From NCBI RefSeq assembly GCF_014268495.2, contig NZ_CP077087.1, positions 2,793,501 to 2,857,500 on the forward strand: a stretch of DNA of 64,000 nucleotides, given 5' to 3'. Below, one piece after another: positions 52,393 to 61,479 of the stretch. The position numbers and the translations under genes are program-made. How positions within the stretch are numbered: the first letter of the stretch is position 1; every line of letters starts with the position of its first letter. The notes under the pieces are model-generated. The model made no database searches. It was not told where the DNA came from and worked only from the letters and a program-made list of their open reading frames with translations. The stretch is from Pseudomonas monsensis (GTDB taxonomy: Bacteria; Pseudomonadota; Gammaproteobacteria; Pseudomonadales; Pseudomonadaceae).

Positions 52393-52486
52393 TCATCGCA
52401 GGCTTGCCAGCTCCCAAACGTATCGGGTCGATCAGGAAGCTTTCAAACAACCCCAAACCCTGTGGGAGCTGGCTTGCCAGCGATAG
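52393..52486. repeat. REP-type inverted pair
   Basis: TCATCGCAGGCTTGCCAGCTCCC and GGAGCTGGCTTGCCAGCGAT (ending about 52484) form inverted arms. The core is shared with 10186-10288. It divides DUF1028 from the RidA-like gene inside the cluster. Confidence 0.85.
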
Positions 52487-52506
52487 CCGCGACTCGGTGT
52501 GATGCC

Positions 52507-52923
52507 TTACTCAGGAATCACTGCAACCACATCAATCTCCATCAACCACTGCGGTTGACCCAGCGCCGACACCACCAGCCCGGTGGAAATCGGGAACACA
52601 CCTTTGAGCCACTTGCCGACCTCCTGATACACCGGCTCGCGATAACGCGGGTCGATCAGGTAGGTGGTTGTCTTGACGATATGGCTCATGTCGCTGCCGG
52701 CTTCTTCCAGCAGTTGCTTGACGTTGCGCATGGCTTGTTCGGCCTGCGCACGGGGATCACCCAGGCCGACCAGGTTGCCATCGAAATCAGTACCGACCTG
52801 ACCGCGCACATACACGGTGTTGCCGGCACGCACGGCCTGACACAGGTCGTTGTCGAGCGTCTGGTTGGGGTAGGTGTCTTTGGTGTTGAACATGCGAATG
52901 CGGGTGTGAGTGGGCTGGCTCAT
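52507..52923 (-). CDS. RidA/YjgF-family protein without the usual catalytic arginine
   Basis: The product is 138 residues from ATG 52923 behind AGGAG; a long upstream frame is rejected because it crosses the FMO end. The Rid fold is clear (NTVYVRGQVGTDFDGNLVGLGDPRAQAEQAMRNVKQLLEEAGSDMSHIVKTTTYLID). In E. coli RidA the 2-imino-acid deaminase uses Arg105 in FPARSCVEV; here the corresponding text is FPISTGLVV, with Ser113. The Glu that follows (LMEIDVVAV, Glu129) is kept. Rid subfamilies lacking this Arg are not deaminases in tests of related proteins, so another role is likely, perhaps on a reactive amino or hydroxyamino intermediate made by the adjacent monooxygenase. Confidence 0.87.
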   Translation of the reverse strand: MSQPTHTRIRMFNTKDTYPNQTLDNDLCQAVRAGNTVYVRGQVGTDFDGNLVGLGDPRAQAEQAMRNVKQLLEEAGSDMSHIVKTTTYLIDPRYREPVYQEVGKWLKGVFPISTGLVVSALGQPQWLMEIDVVAVIPE

Positions 52924-52978
52924 GTGAGGCTCCTGACGAATAAAGGCCCGGCGCACCGGCGCCGGTGGAAAAGGGGAA

Positions 52979-54298
52979 TCAGGCGTCGACGGTGTCGGCG
53001 GCTTTGCTGTGTGCGTTCGAATGCAGGGCGGCTTCACGCTGCTCGGCATCGCGATAGTCGAGGTACTTGCGCTGGGTGGCGATGTGATCGGCGACGTGTT
53101 TGGCGTCGTGCCACACGCCCCAGATGAACGAGGAACCACGCCGTGACTGCCACGGCAGACCGAGGAAATACACCCCCGGCTCGCTGGACACACCGCGCTG
53201 ATGCACGGGCTTGCCTTTGTCATCGAACGCCGCGACTTGCAGCCACGAATAATCCACGGCGAACCCGGTGGCCCAGATGATCGACGTGACCCCGGCCTTG
53301 ACCAGGTCCAGATCGGCCAGTGGGTGTTTCACGCACTCGGGGTCCGCAAAGGTTTCCCGCGCCTCGGGTTCTTCCGGCAGGTCCAGGCCATTGCGCTCGA
53401 TGTAGGCGTCGGCCGCGTCGAGCAGCGCCAGATAGTTTTCGTCGCCGCGCTTGAGGTTGTCGATCAGGTCCTGCTTGAAGCTCACCACGCCGTTGTTGAA
53501 CGACTCGGTGACGCCGACCAGCGTCATGCCGCGATGGGCCAGGCCACGGAAGTCGATGGTGCGCCCGCCATGAGCACCACTGACCGCGATGGTCACGTGC
53601 TCGCGCCCCGGTTTCATTGCCGCCTGATCCCACTCGCCGAGCACGCCCAGCCACCAGCAAAAATCACGGTTGCGGTAGGCGCGAGGCGGGCGGTCGTGGG
53701 CGCCGACCGAGAGGTACACCTGCTTGCCGGCGCGTTGCAGTTCATCGGCGATCTGCACGCCCGACGAACCGGCGCCGACCACCAGCACGGCGCCTGCCGG
53801 CAATTGCTCTGGATTGCGGTAATCCGCGGAGTGAATCTGCAGCAGACGCGCGTCTTTGGGCGCAATCGCCGGGATCACTGGCGTCTGAAACGGGCCGGTT
53901 GCGGCGACAACACGGCTGGCTTCGATGACGCCTTCAGAGGTCTGGACGGTGAAGCCCGGACGACCGACATTGCGCACCACGCTTTTTACCTCCACACCGG
54001 TGCGGATCGGCGCGTTGAATTTCTTCGCGTAGGCTTCGAAGTAATCGGCTACGCGCTCTTTGGGGGCGAAACCGTCGGGATCGACGTCATCGAATTCCAG
54101 CCCCGGGAAGCGGTCGTGCCACGCCGGACCGTTGGCCACCAGCGAATCCCAACGCCCGGTGCGCCAGCGTTCGGCAATGCGATTGCGCTCCAGCACCAGG
54201 TGCGGCACACCGAGTTTGCTCAGGTGCTCGCTCATGGCTACGCCCGCCTGGCCGGCACCCACGATCAGCGTGTCTGTTTTTATTATTTCAGTGGTCAT
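52979..54298 (-). CDS. Flavin-containing monooxygenase-like protein
   Basis: The product is 439 residues behind a GGAAGGATGTAG ribosome region. The FAD motif is DTLIVGAGQAGVAMSEHLSKLG (residues 9-30) and the NADPH motif is VLVVGAGSSGVQIADELQRAG. IWATGFAVDYSWLQV is the ATG motif of two-domain flavin monooxygenases. Such enzymes hydroxylate nitrogen or sulfur, or insert oxygen into ketones. It is the first gene of the minus-strand cluster with RidA-like, DUF1028 and ArgE-like genes. It may start the oxidation of a nitrogen-containing substrate brought in by the NCS1 permease. Confidence 0.85.
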   Translation of the reverse strand: MTTEIIKTDTLIVGAGQAGVAMSEHLSKLGVPHLVLERNRIAERWRTGRWDSLVANGPAWHDRFPGLEFDDVDPDGFAPKERVADYFEAYAKKFNAPIRTGVEVKSVVRNVGRPGFTVQTSEGVIEASRVVAATGPFQTPVIPAIAPKDARLLQIHSADYRNPEQLPAGAVLVVGAGSSGVQIADELQRAGKQVYLSVGAHDRPPRAYRNRDFCWWLGVLGEWDQAAMKPGREHVTIAVSGAHGGRTIDFRGLAHRGMTLVGVTESFNNGVVSFKQDLIDNLKRGDENYLALLDAADAYIERNGLDLPEEPEARETFADPECVKHPLADLDLVKAGVTSIIWATGFAVDYSWLQVAAFDDKGKPVHQRGVSSEPGVYFLGLPWQSRRGSSFIWGVWHDAKHVADHIATQRKYLDYRDAEQREAALHSNAHSKAADTVDA

Positions 54299-54484
54299 CT
54301 CTACATCCTTCCTAGCAAGGCAGTGGGATTCGGGCGCTGTTGGCTTGTCCGTTTTGCTTGCGGTCAGACTAGGGAGGAGGGGGGGATCGGTAAAATATTA
54401 TTAAGCTGGGATGTGAAGATAAAATTCTGATGCAGAGGCCCGGAGTCCGCGTATATCAAGGGCTGCACGGCTGCCCGGCCAGGC

Positions 54485-55828
54485 TCAGAACGACAGCCGG
54501 GGCCCCAGATAGGCATTGGCGCTTTCGATGTCGTCGTCGCCCAGTGCGCCGACGTCGGCCGCCAGCCGCAGCCTCGCCAGCAGGTAGCGGAGTTTGGCTT
54601 CGAACAGGTCGCGGCGCGCGTTGAAGATCTGTTCCTGGGCGTTGAGGATGTCGATATTGGTGCTGCTGCCTGCCAGAAAGCCTTTTCTGGACGACAACAG
54701 CGAGCGCTCGCTGGAACTGACGGCTTTTTCCAGCGCATGAATGCGCGCTTCACCACTTTGTACGGCGCGAAACTCGCGAGTGGTCCCCGAGATGATTTCT
54801 TCGCGAGTGGCATTTAGATCTTCTTCAGCCTGGTCCCGGGTGGCCACGCTTTGCCGGGCGCGGGCACTCACGTAGCCACCGCTGTACAGCGGAATGTTCA
54901 GCTCCACTCCCGCCGAGGTGTAACGGTTGCGTTGATTCTGCGTCGACAGGGTCTCGCTGTCGGCGGCGGTGTAGCCCAACACCAGATCAAGCGTCGGCCA
55001 GTGGCCTGCCTTGGCTTTGGCCACTTCTTCATCGGCGGTGTTGACATTCAAGCGACGGGCGCGGACCGACGGATTATCGGCGCCCGCGCGGATGATCCAT
55101 TCCTGCAGGTTATCGGGTCGCAACGGCGGGGTAGGGAAGGCTTCCTGCAACGTCGCAATCTGCTCGGGTGCTTCACCGACGTACTCTTGCAACTGGCGTC
55201 TGGCGACAACAAGGCTGTCTTGTGCCTCGATCAGTTCAGCCTGAGCGAGATCGCGTCTCGCCACGGCTTCGTCGACATCGGTGACGGTGCCGTCGCCCAG
55301 CTCGCGACGGCGCTGAGTTGAGGCCACCTGTTCATTCAGTGCGTTGAGTTTGGCCGTTGAAAGCTTGACCGTTTCATGGGCCAGCAGCACGTCGAAGTAA
55401 CGCCCGGCCAGGCGCACCGCCGAGTCCTGGGCCTTGCCGTCGTACACCGCGTTACCGTACTCGGCCTGATACTGGCCTTGCCGATACTCGGCCATTTTCT
55501 GCTTGTTGAATAATGGCTGGCGCAGTTGCAGGGTGGCACCGCGCGAGGCGTAGTTCAGGTCGTTGGTGTGATTGTTACCGTAGAAGTCCGGCTGTTGCTG
55601 CGTGCCGTTGATGTGGTTGTCGAACGCGGTGATCCCGATTTTCGGCAGCAGGCCGGATTTGCCGATGGCGCGGTTTTCCAGAGCGGCATCACGCTCGTAC
55701 CCGGCTGACAGCAAGGTGGGACCCTGAAATTGCATCAGGTTCCACGACTCGCGCAGATCCAGTGCTGCGGCCGATTGTGCCAGCCCCAACAGCGTGGCAA
55801 CCCCGATCACTCGGCGCAGGCCATGCAC
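54485..55828 (-). CDS. Type I secretion outer-membrane protein (TolC family)
   Basis: The product is 447 residues with a signal peptide (MHGLRRVIGVATLLGLAQSA, cleaved near AAAL). Two outer-membrane efflux repeats with long helices follow: ASTQRRRELGDGTVTDVDEAVARRDLAQAELIEAQDSLVVARRQLQEYVG and FLAGSSTNIDILNAQEQIFNARRDLFEAKLRYLLARLRLAADVGAL. It is AprF/HasF-like. It forms the channel-tunnel through the outer membrane for the ABC/HlyD pair encoded directly upstream. It ends in LSF and has no separate promoter, one base from the HlyD gene. Confidence 0.9.
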   Translation of the reverse strand: MHGLRRVIGVATLLGLAQSAAALDLRESWNLMQFQGPTLLSAGYERDAALENRAIGKSGLLPKIGITAFDNHINGTQQQPDFYGNNHTNDLNYASRGATLQLRQPLFNKQKMAEYRQGQYQAEYGNAVYDGKAQDSAVRLAGRYFDVLLAHETVKLSTAKLNALNEQVASTQRRRELGDGTVTDVDEAVARRDLAQAELIEAQDSLVVARRQLQEYVGEAPEQIATLQEAFPTPPLRPDNLQEWIIRAGADNPSVRARRLNVNTADEEVAKAKAGHWPTLDLVLGYTAADSETLSTQNQRNRYTSAGVELNIPLYSGGYVSARARQSVATRDQAEEDLNATREEIISGTTREFRAVQSGEARIHALEKAVSSSERSLLSSRKGFLAGSSTNIDILNAQEQIFNARRDLFEAKLRYLLARLRLAADVGALGDDDIESANAYLGPRLSF

Positions 55829-55829
55829 T

Positions 55830-57176
55830 TCATTGCTCCTTGAACGCGCTGTTGACGCGGTCGAGCAGAGGTTTCAACAGGTAGCTGAGCAGGTTGCGCT
55901 CCCCGGTCTTGATGGTGACCGAGGCGGGCATGCCGGCACGTATGTGATTGTCGCCGAGCATGGCCATGCCGGCCTGGGTCACTTCGATCTGGGCCAGGTA
56001 ATAGGGCTGCTTGTTGTCCTCACTCATCAGGCGGTCGGCAGAGATGGTCAGCACCTTGCCGGGAATGTTGGGCGTCTGCACATGGTTGAACGCGGGGAAC
56101 GAAATCATCACCGGCAGCCCGGGGTTCATACGGTCGATGGCCTGCACCGGAATCATCGCGTCGATTTGCAAAGGCTCATGGGCGGGGACGATTTCCATGA
56201 TCTTGAAACCGGGGGCGATGACCCCGCCGACCGTCGACACGCTCAAGCCCTGCACCATGCCGTCGATGGGCGAGCGGATTACCGTGTGCCGCACCTGATA
56301 GTCCAGCGCTTGCAAGCGATCGGTGAGGGCGCTGTTTTCCTTTTGCACATCGGCCAGCAGCGACTGCACTTCCTTGCGGTAGTCGTATTCGCGTTGGATG
56401 ATGCGCAACTTGATGTCGGCCGCCTGCCCCCGGGCGCGGGCGATGTTGTTCAGGTTATCGGCCTGAGAGGCATTCAGGTCGGAACCGGTGCGCTCCAGTT
56501 CCAGCATGCGGTTGCGCGGCACGTAGCCTTCGGCGGCGAGTTGGCGCACGCCGGTCAGTTCCTGATTGAGGAAGCCAATCTGTGATGAGCGGGCGTTGTA
56601 GACGCGCTGCAGCCCCTTGATTTGCGCGTCCGCCGAGTTGAGCGATTCGCGCAGGATGTCGAGCTCGCCGGCCAGACTGGCGCGGCGCGTTTCGAACAGA
56701 TGACGCTGCAGGCGGATCGCCTCGCTCAGGTGCTCATTGTCGGCGTAGCGCTGCAGCATGAGCGGGTCGAAGACCACCTCCGATAAACCGTCGCGCTCGG
56801 CTTGCAGACGGTTTTCCATGGTTTTCGTGGCGATGAATTGGGCGTTGACCACCCCTTGCTCGGAGAGCGCCTGAGTGGCATCGAGCCTGACCAGTTCCTG
56901 ATCCTTTCTGACGTTGTCGCCTTCACGCACCAGAATCGCGTCGATGGTGCCGCCGGTCTGGTGCTGAATGGCCTTGCGGTTACTGGTGACCTTGACCGTG
57001 GCGGTGGCAACGATCCCCGCGTCCAGCGGCGCGAGCCATGACCAGAGTAAAAAACTGCCGAAGCCGACGATCACCAACAGCACGCCCCAGCGCGCCGGGC
57101 GTCGGTCGTCGACGTCGATCTCGGCCACTGCACGCAGCAGTTCCTGGCCATGCGGGTCAACACTCAAGGCCCCCAT
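55830..57176 (-). CDS. Type I secretion periplasmic adaptor (HlyD/AprE family)
   Basis: The product is 448 residues. A single N-terminal membrane helix (about residues 31-51, WGVLLVIVGFGSFLLWSWLAPL) follows a short cytoplasmic part. The lipoyl/barrel-sandwich halves have GIVATATVKVTSNRKAIQHQTGG and TVIRSPIDGMVQGLSVSTVGGVI. A long coiled coil occupies about 110-280. It bridges the ABC exporter and the TolC-type channel. Its ATG abuts the stop of the ABC gene (CATTTA on the plus strand) and the downstream TolC gene begins one base after its stop. Confidence 0.9.
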   Translation of the reverse strand: MGALSVDPHGQELLRAVAEIDVDDRRPARWGVLLVIVGFGSFLLWSWLAPLDAGIVATATVKVTSNRKAIQHQTGGTIDAILVREGDNVRKDQELVRLDATQALSEQGVVNAQFIATKTMENRLQAERDGLSEVVFDPLMLQRYADNEHLSEAIRLQRHLFETRRASLAGELDILRESLNSADAQIKGLQRVYNARSSQIGFLNQELTGVRQLAAEGYVPRNRMLELERTGSDLNASQADNLNNIARARGQAADIKLRIIQREYDYRKEVQSLLADVQKENSALTDRLQALDYQVRHTVIRSPIDGMVQGLSVSTVGGVIAPGFKIMEIVPAHEPLQIDAMIPVQAIDRMNPGLPVMISFPAFNHVQTPNIPGKVLTISADRLMSEDNKQPYYLAQIEVTQAGMAMLGDNHIRAGMPASVTIKTGERNLLSYLLKPLLDRVNSAFKEQ

Positions 57177-58913
57177 TTACTCTCTCCCGCGCACGGCTGA
57201 CAGGGTGGGTGAGCCCACGGTCGGTAGCACGCTGGTTTGACGCAACGCCGCGAACACCTCTTCCCGTGGGCCGAACAACTGGGTGCTGCCTTCGCGCAGC
57301 ATCAGGACTTTATCGACAGTGCCGAGGATGCTCGGCCGATGGCTGATCAACACCGTGGTGCAGCGCCGCTGCTTCAGATCCTCCAGCACTTCGATCAGTG
57401 CTTTCTCGCCGGCGTCGTCGAGGTTGGCGTTGGGTTCGTCGAGCACAATCAGCGAAGGTTCGCCATACAGCGCGCGGGCCAGGCCGATGCGTTGGCGCTG
57501 GCCACCGGACAACGGGTTGCCATCGACGTCCAGCGTGGTGTCGTAACCTCGGGCAAAGCGCAGGATCATGTCGTGTACGCCGGCGCGCCTGGCGGCGATG
57601 ATCACTGCTTCACTGTCGACATTGCCGAAGCGCGCGATGTTGTCGGCGATGGTCCCTTCGAACAATTCCACGTCCTGCGGCAGATAGCCGATCCACGGGC
57701 CCAGTTCCTGTTTGTTCCACAGGTAGACGTCGGCACCGTCGAGTCGCACCTTGCCACTGAGTGCGGGCCAGATGCCCACCAGCAAACGCGCCAGTGTCGA
57801 TTTTCCCGACGCAGAAGGACCGATGATGCCCAGTGATTCACCGGGTGACAGGTTGAAGTTGGGCCCGTGAAGGATGGCTTGCGTCATGCCCGGTGCACCG
57901 GCGTGCAGGTGTTCCACCGAGATCATGCCCAACGGTTTTTGCAGTTTCATCGCATCGGCGCGGGCCGGGAAATCCTGCAACAGGTCGCGCAGGCGCGACC
58001 ACGCACGGCGACTGGTCAGCAGTTGTTTCCAGGCTCCTATCAATTGCTCCACGGGTGCCAGTGCCCGGCCACTGAGGATCGAACAGGCGATCATCATGCC
58101 CGGGGTGATCGAGCCCTCGATGGCCAGCAACGCACCGGTGCCGAGGATCAGTGATTGCAGGGTGATACGCACGAAACGCCCGAGGCCGCTGATGTAGGCC
58201 GCTCGATCCGAGGCCATAGTCTGCATCTGCAGAATCCGCAGGTGGCTGCCGAACCAGCGCCCGGTGATCGCCGGCAGCATGCCCATCGCTTCAATGACTT
58301 CGGCGTTGCGCAGATTGTTGTTGGCGAATGTGCCTGAAACCTGGGCGGCCATGTTGGCTTCGGCCAGGGGCTTTTTCGTGGCGATTTCGGTGAGCCAGGT
58401 CAGTGCCACCAGAATCAGCGAGCCGCACAAGGTGACGATACCCAGCAACGGATGAATCAGATAGGCGACGAACAGGTAGATTGGCGTCCACGGCGCATCG
58501 AAAAAGGCGAACAGCCCATTGCCGGTCAGAAACTGGCGCACCTGGGCAAGGTCTTGCAGCGCCTGGGCGGGGTTGCCGCCGGCACGTTGCAGGTTGCGCT
58601 CGAACGCGGCGGTGAACACTCGACGGTTGAGGGCCATGTCGAGCCGGTTGCCGACCCGGATCATCACACGGGTGCGCACGACTTCGAGCATTGCCAGCAG
58701 GGTGTAGAGGCCGATCATCAGCAAGGTCAGCATCATCAGGGTGGTGAGGTTGCTGCTGACCAGCGCCCGGTCGTACACCTGCAACATGTAGATGGCAGGA
58801 GAGAGCATCAGCACGTTGATCACGCCACTGAATCCGGCCAGCGAATAAAGCGTGTGGCGCAGCCGAAAAAACACGTCGGCAAACTCGGATCGCGGGTGTT
58901 TTTTCGTGTTCAT
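57177..58913 (-). CDS. Type I secretion ABC permease/ATPase (AprD/PrtD family)
   Basis: The product is 578 residues. Six membrane helices occupy about residues 18-320 with GVINVLMLSPAIYMLQVYDRALVSSN, the PrtD/AprD signature. The ATPase domain has Walker A GPSASGKSTLARLLVG (about 364-379), signature LSGGQRQRIGLARALYG and Walker B SLIVLDEPNANLDD. No C39 peptidase domain is present, so the cargo is not cleaved and should carry a C-terminal secretion signal, as RTX proteins do. It is the first gene of the three-gene secretion operon, divergent from the response regulator. Confidence 0.92.
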   Translation of the reverse strand: MNTKKHPRSEFADVFFRLRHTLYSLAGFSGVINVLMLSPAIYMLQVYDRALVSSNLTTLMMLTLLMIGLYTLLAMLEVVRTRVMIRVGNRLDMALNRRVFTAAFERNLQRAGGNPAQALQDLAQVRQFLTGNGLFAFFDAPWTPIYLFVAYLIHPLLGIVTLCGSLILVALTWLTEIATKKPLAEANMAAQVSGTFANNNLRNAEVIEAMGMLPAITGRWFGSHLRILQMQTMASDRAAYISGLGRFVRITLQSLILGTGALLAIEGSITPGMMIACSILSGRALAPVEQLIGAWKQLLTSRRAWSRLRDLLQDFPARADAMKLQKPLGMISVEHLHAGAPGMTQAILHGPNFNLSPGESLGIIGPSASGKSTLARLLVGIWPALSGKVRLDGADVYLWNKQELGPWIGYLPQDVELFEGTIADNIARFGNVDSEAVIIAARRAGVHDMILRFARGYDTTLDVDGNPLSGGQRQRIGLARALYGEPSLIVLDEPNANLDDAGEKALIEVLEDLKQRRCTTVLISHRPSILGTVDKVLMLREGSTQLFGPREEVFAALRQTSVLPTVGSPTLSAVRGRE

Positions 58914-59228
58914 CGCAAGGTTCCAGTGCCGTGGCCTGATGTACCTCAGCGTAGGAGAGCGACTGTTGGTCGGATGACCTTCAGGTCCGGGTTTTCACTG
59001 GCGTTATATTTCTGACGGTTTTTTGTTTATTCAAAAACAATGGCTTGCCCGTCTATTTTGTCGCCGCTTGTTAAGCGGATGACTTGTTGACGGCGAAAAA
59101 TCGCCCGACCTAAGTCTAATTTTTGCGCTGGCGACCCGGTCTGCAATGGGTCGGAGCCCTGCGGCCGGGCGGGTTAGCTGCTATTAATCAATGGGCGTCA
59201 ATACGCATGGCCTTTTCAGGAGCGCGTT
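58914..59228. promoter_or_regulatory. Divergent promoter region between the T1SS operon and response regulator
   Basis: The gap is 315 bases and holds no ORF. It is A+T-rich in the middle (TTTTTTGTTTATTCAAAAAC about 59018-59037). A perfect dyad CCGCTTGTTAAGCGG (59064-59078) lies near the centre, and an outer pair TCGCCG/CGGCGA surrounds it (about 59061-59096). These could bind the NarL-type regulator; I cannot identify a consensus for it. Confidence 0.45.
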
Positions 59229-59927
59229 ATGAATCCGTTTATCCGCATCGGTATTGCCGATGATCACCCTCTACTGCGTGAAGGTGTTGCCAACACGTTG
59301 AGAAAAAGGGCAGATCTGCAAGTCGTGGAACAAGGCGGCAATGCCGACGAGGCACGGGATATTGCTCAGCGGATGAGACCGGACGTGATGCTGATGGACG
59401 TCAATATGCCGGGCGACGTATTTGCCGCAGTGAAGTTCATCTCCACGCAATTACCGCAGGTGAAAGTGCTGATGCTGACGGTGTCAGAGTCTGAGGATGA
59501 CGCCTATTCAGCCCTGGAAGCGGGTGCGCGCGGATATGTGTTGAAGGGCGTCAGCGGACCGGATCTGGTGCTGGCGATCCGTTCGATTGCCAGGGGCGAA
59601 ACCTTTATCACCCCAGAGTTCGCCAACAAACTGTTGAGCAATTTCAAGAAACATGAAGCCGAAGTCCGCAAGATCGACCTCACTCATCGGGAAGAGCAGA
59701 TTATCCGCGAAGTCTCGAAGGGCCTGACCAACAAAGAGGTGGCCTCCAAGCTGTTCATCAGCGAAAAAACCGTCAAGTACTACATGACGTGCGTGATGCA
59801 AAAGTTGCATGCACGCAACCGGGTGGAAGCGGTCACGGCGCTCAGGCGCCACTGGGAGCGCGAGGCTGTCGGGCGATTGCACATCAGCCCGGCGCCAACG
59901 CCTCTGGATGTTCACGGGGGGTCCTGA
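59229..59927 (+). CDS. NarL/LuxR-family response regulator
   Basis: The product is 232 residues. The receiver domain is residues 5-120: acidic pair DDH at 11-13, phospho-acceptor Asp57 (MLMDVNMPG), Thr83 of LTVSESED and Lys of VLKGVS. The LuxR HTH follows at about 150-205 (LTHREEQIIREVSKGLTNKEVASKLFISEKTVKYYMTCVMQKLHARN). It is the partner of the histidine kinase encoded convergently; the two stop codons are adjacent. It lies divergent from the secretion operon and is likely to regulate it or the haem peroxidase gene. Confidence 0.92.
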   Translation: MNPFIRIGIADDHPLLREGVANTLRKRADLQVVEQGGNADEARDIAQRMRPDVMLMDVNMPGDVFAAVKFISTQLPQVKVLMLTVSESEDDAYSALEAGARGYVLKGVSGPDLVLAIRSIARGETFITPEFANKLLSNFKKHEAEVRKIDLTHREEQIIREVSKGLTNKEVASKLFISEKTVKYYMTCVMQKLHARNRVEAVTALRRHWEREAVGRLHISPAPTPLDVHGGS

Positions 59928-61406
59928 TTACCACTGCAACTGTGCACTGATGGCGGTGCCGACGCCCGGTGAGGACTCGATACTGAACACGCCGCCCAGT
60001 GACTCCACGCGATAGCGCAAACCGGCCAGCCCCAGCCGGTTTCGTCCGTGGCCATCGACCACTAAAGCGTCGGCCGCCATGCCCGGCCCGTCGTCTTTGA
60101 CGGTGATGGTCAGTGTTCCTTCCTGGTGATGCGCGATGATCCTCTGGCCTTTGCCCTGCGCATGTCGGTAGGCATTGTTCAGTGCCTCTTGCACAAAACG
60201 GTAAAGGCACAGCTTCACCGGTAGTGGTGCCGCGTCTGGCAAATTTTCGATATTCAACTGCACTTTGCTGCCTGTGCGTTGTTCATGCCGCTGGGCCACC
60301 AGCTGCAGTTCCTGCGTCAGGGTCAGGTCGTTGATTTCCGGAAGGGCCAGGCCTCGCGAAAGGTCGCGCACCTCACGCAAGGCGTCGGTAGCGGCGCCGC
60401 GGATGGTTTCCAGCGACTCCTGATCCAGTGTTGTGCAGTGCTCGGCCAAGTCATCCAGGCGGATCAGAATCAGTGTCAGCAGTTGGGCCGGCCCGTCATG
60501 CAGATCGGCACCAATGCGGCGCAGGGTCAATTCGTTGATGCGCGAGAACTCTTGGGTCGCGGTGTTGATTTTGCGATGCAGGGCGGCGTTGCTGATGTGC
60601 AGGCGGGTCTGCTCCAACAGCCGCATTCGCAGGGTCACCTGTTGACGCTGGATGATCTGGTCGCCACGCCGGACAATGAAAAACAGCAGCGTCAACATCG
60701 CCAGCGTAGCCGTGCCGACCACCATCCACACTTGTTGACGGACGCGGTTGATTTCCTGTTCCAGGCTTTCGGCTTTTTCGTAGAACTCGCCCACGGCGAT
60801 GATTTTCCGGGTGCTGAATTCGCGCAGTGGCGCGTAGATTTCGTACAGCGGTACGTTGAGCTTGCGCTCGAATTCGTTCTCTTCCTGATCCAGGTCTTCA
60901 AGGTCGGTGACCACATTGCCTTTGAGCGCCTCGGCAATTTCATCCATCGGGAACTGGCGGTTGGTGATGGATTTGTCTGTGCTGTAGACCACCGTGCCAT
61001 CGCCACGCCAGATTTTGATCGAGACGATGTGTCGCTTCAGCGAGCGGCTATCCATGAGCCGATCCAGGGATTTGACGCTGGTCGGGGACAGGCCGTTATC
61101 GCGACTCATCTCCTGCACGTACGGCTCCAGAAACGCTTCCATGTAATGCGCGCCCGCTTCGGCAGCGCTCTGCACGGCTGCACGCTCGATGCGTGCACTC
61201 ACCAGTTTGCCGACGAAAAACATCGTCAGCCCGAGGATCAGTGCAGCGGCCAGCACAAACTGGGTGGAGCGGCTCAGATGGCGGGTGCGCTGCTTGAAGC
61301 GCCAGCGCCAGAGTCTTCCGTGGACAGGTCTGGGTTCGACCAAAGTCTCAGACTCATCGGCGACAAAAGTCTCGATTTTTGATTGGACTTTTGCATCTTT
61401 TGCCAT
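59928..61406 (-). CDS. Sensor histidine kinase (HisKA_3)
   Basis: The product is 492 residues from ATG 61406, behind AGGAAATCGACGCG; frames reaching 61556 run into the divergent gene and are rejected. A first membrane helix (residues 48-68) precedes a periplasmic sensor of about 155 residues with PAS/CHASE-like character (IKIWRGDGTVVYSTDKSI). The second helix is at 227-246. The HisKA_3 box IGADLHDGPAQLLTLILIRLDDL contains His303, and the ATPase has DDGPGM and GLAGLRYRVESLGG. It is the NarX-like partner of the adjacent regulator. It is divergent (73 bases) from the haem peroxidase gene. Confidence 0.9.
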   Translation of the reverse strand: MAKDAKVQSKIETFVADESETLVEPRPVHGRLWRWRFKQRTRHLSRSTQFVLAAALILGLTMFFVGKLVSARIERAAVQSAAEAGAHYMEAFLEPYVQEMSRDNGLSPTSVKSLDRLMDSRSLKRHIVSIKIWRGDGTVVYSTDKSITNRQFPMDEIAEALKGNVVTDLEDLDQEENEFERKLNVPLYEIYAPLREFSTRKIIAVGEFYEKAESLEQEINRVRQQVWMVVGTATLAMLTLLFFIVRRGDQIIQRQQVTLRMRLLEQTRLHISNAALHRKINTATQEFSRINELTLRRIGADLHDGPAQLLTLILIRLDDLAEHCTTLDQESLETIRGAATDALREVRDLSRGLALPEINDLTLTQELQLVAQRHEQRTGSKVQLNIENLPDAAPLPVKLCLYRFVQEALNNAYRHAQGKGQRIIAHHQEGTLTITVKDDGPGMAADALVVDGHGRNRLGLAGLRYRVESLGGVFSIESSPGVGTAISAQLQW

Positions 61407-61479
61407 CGCGTCGATTTCCTGATGATCGTGGTAAGTCGGTTGAAAAACCTTGCGAGCCAACGGATATCCGGAGTTTGCC

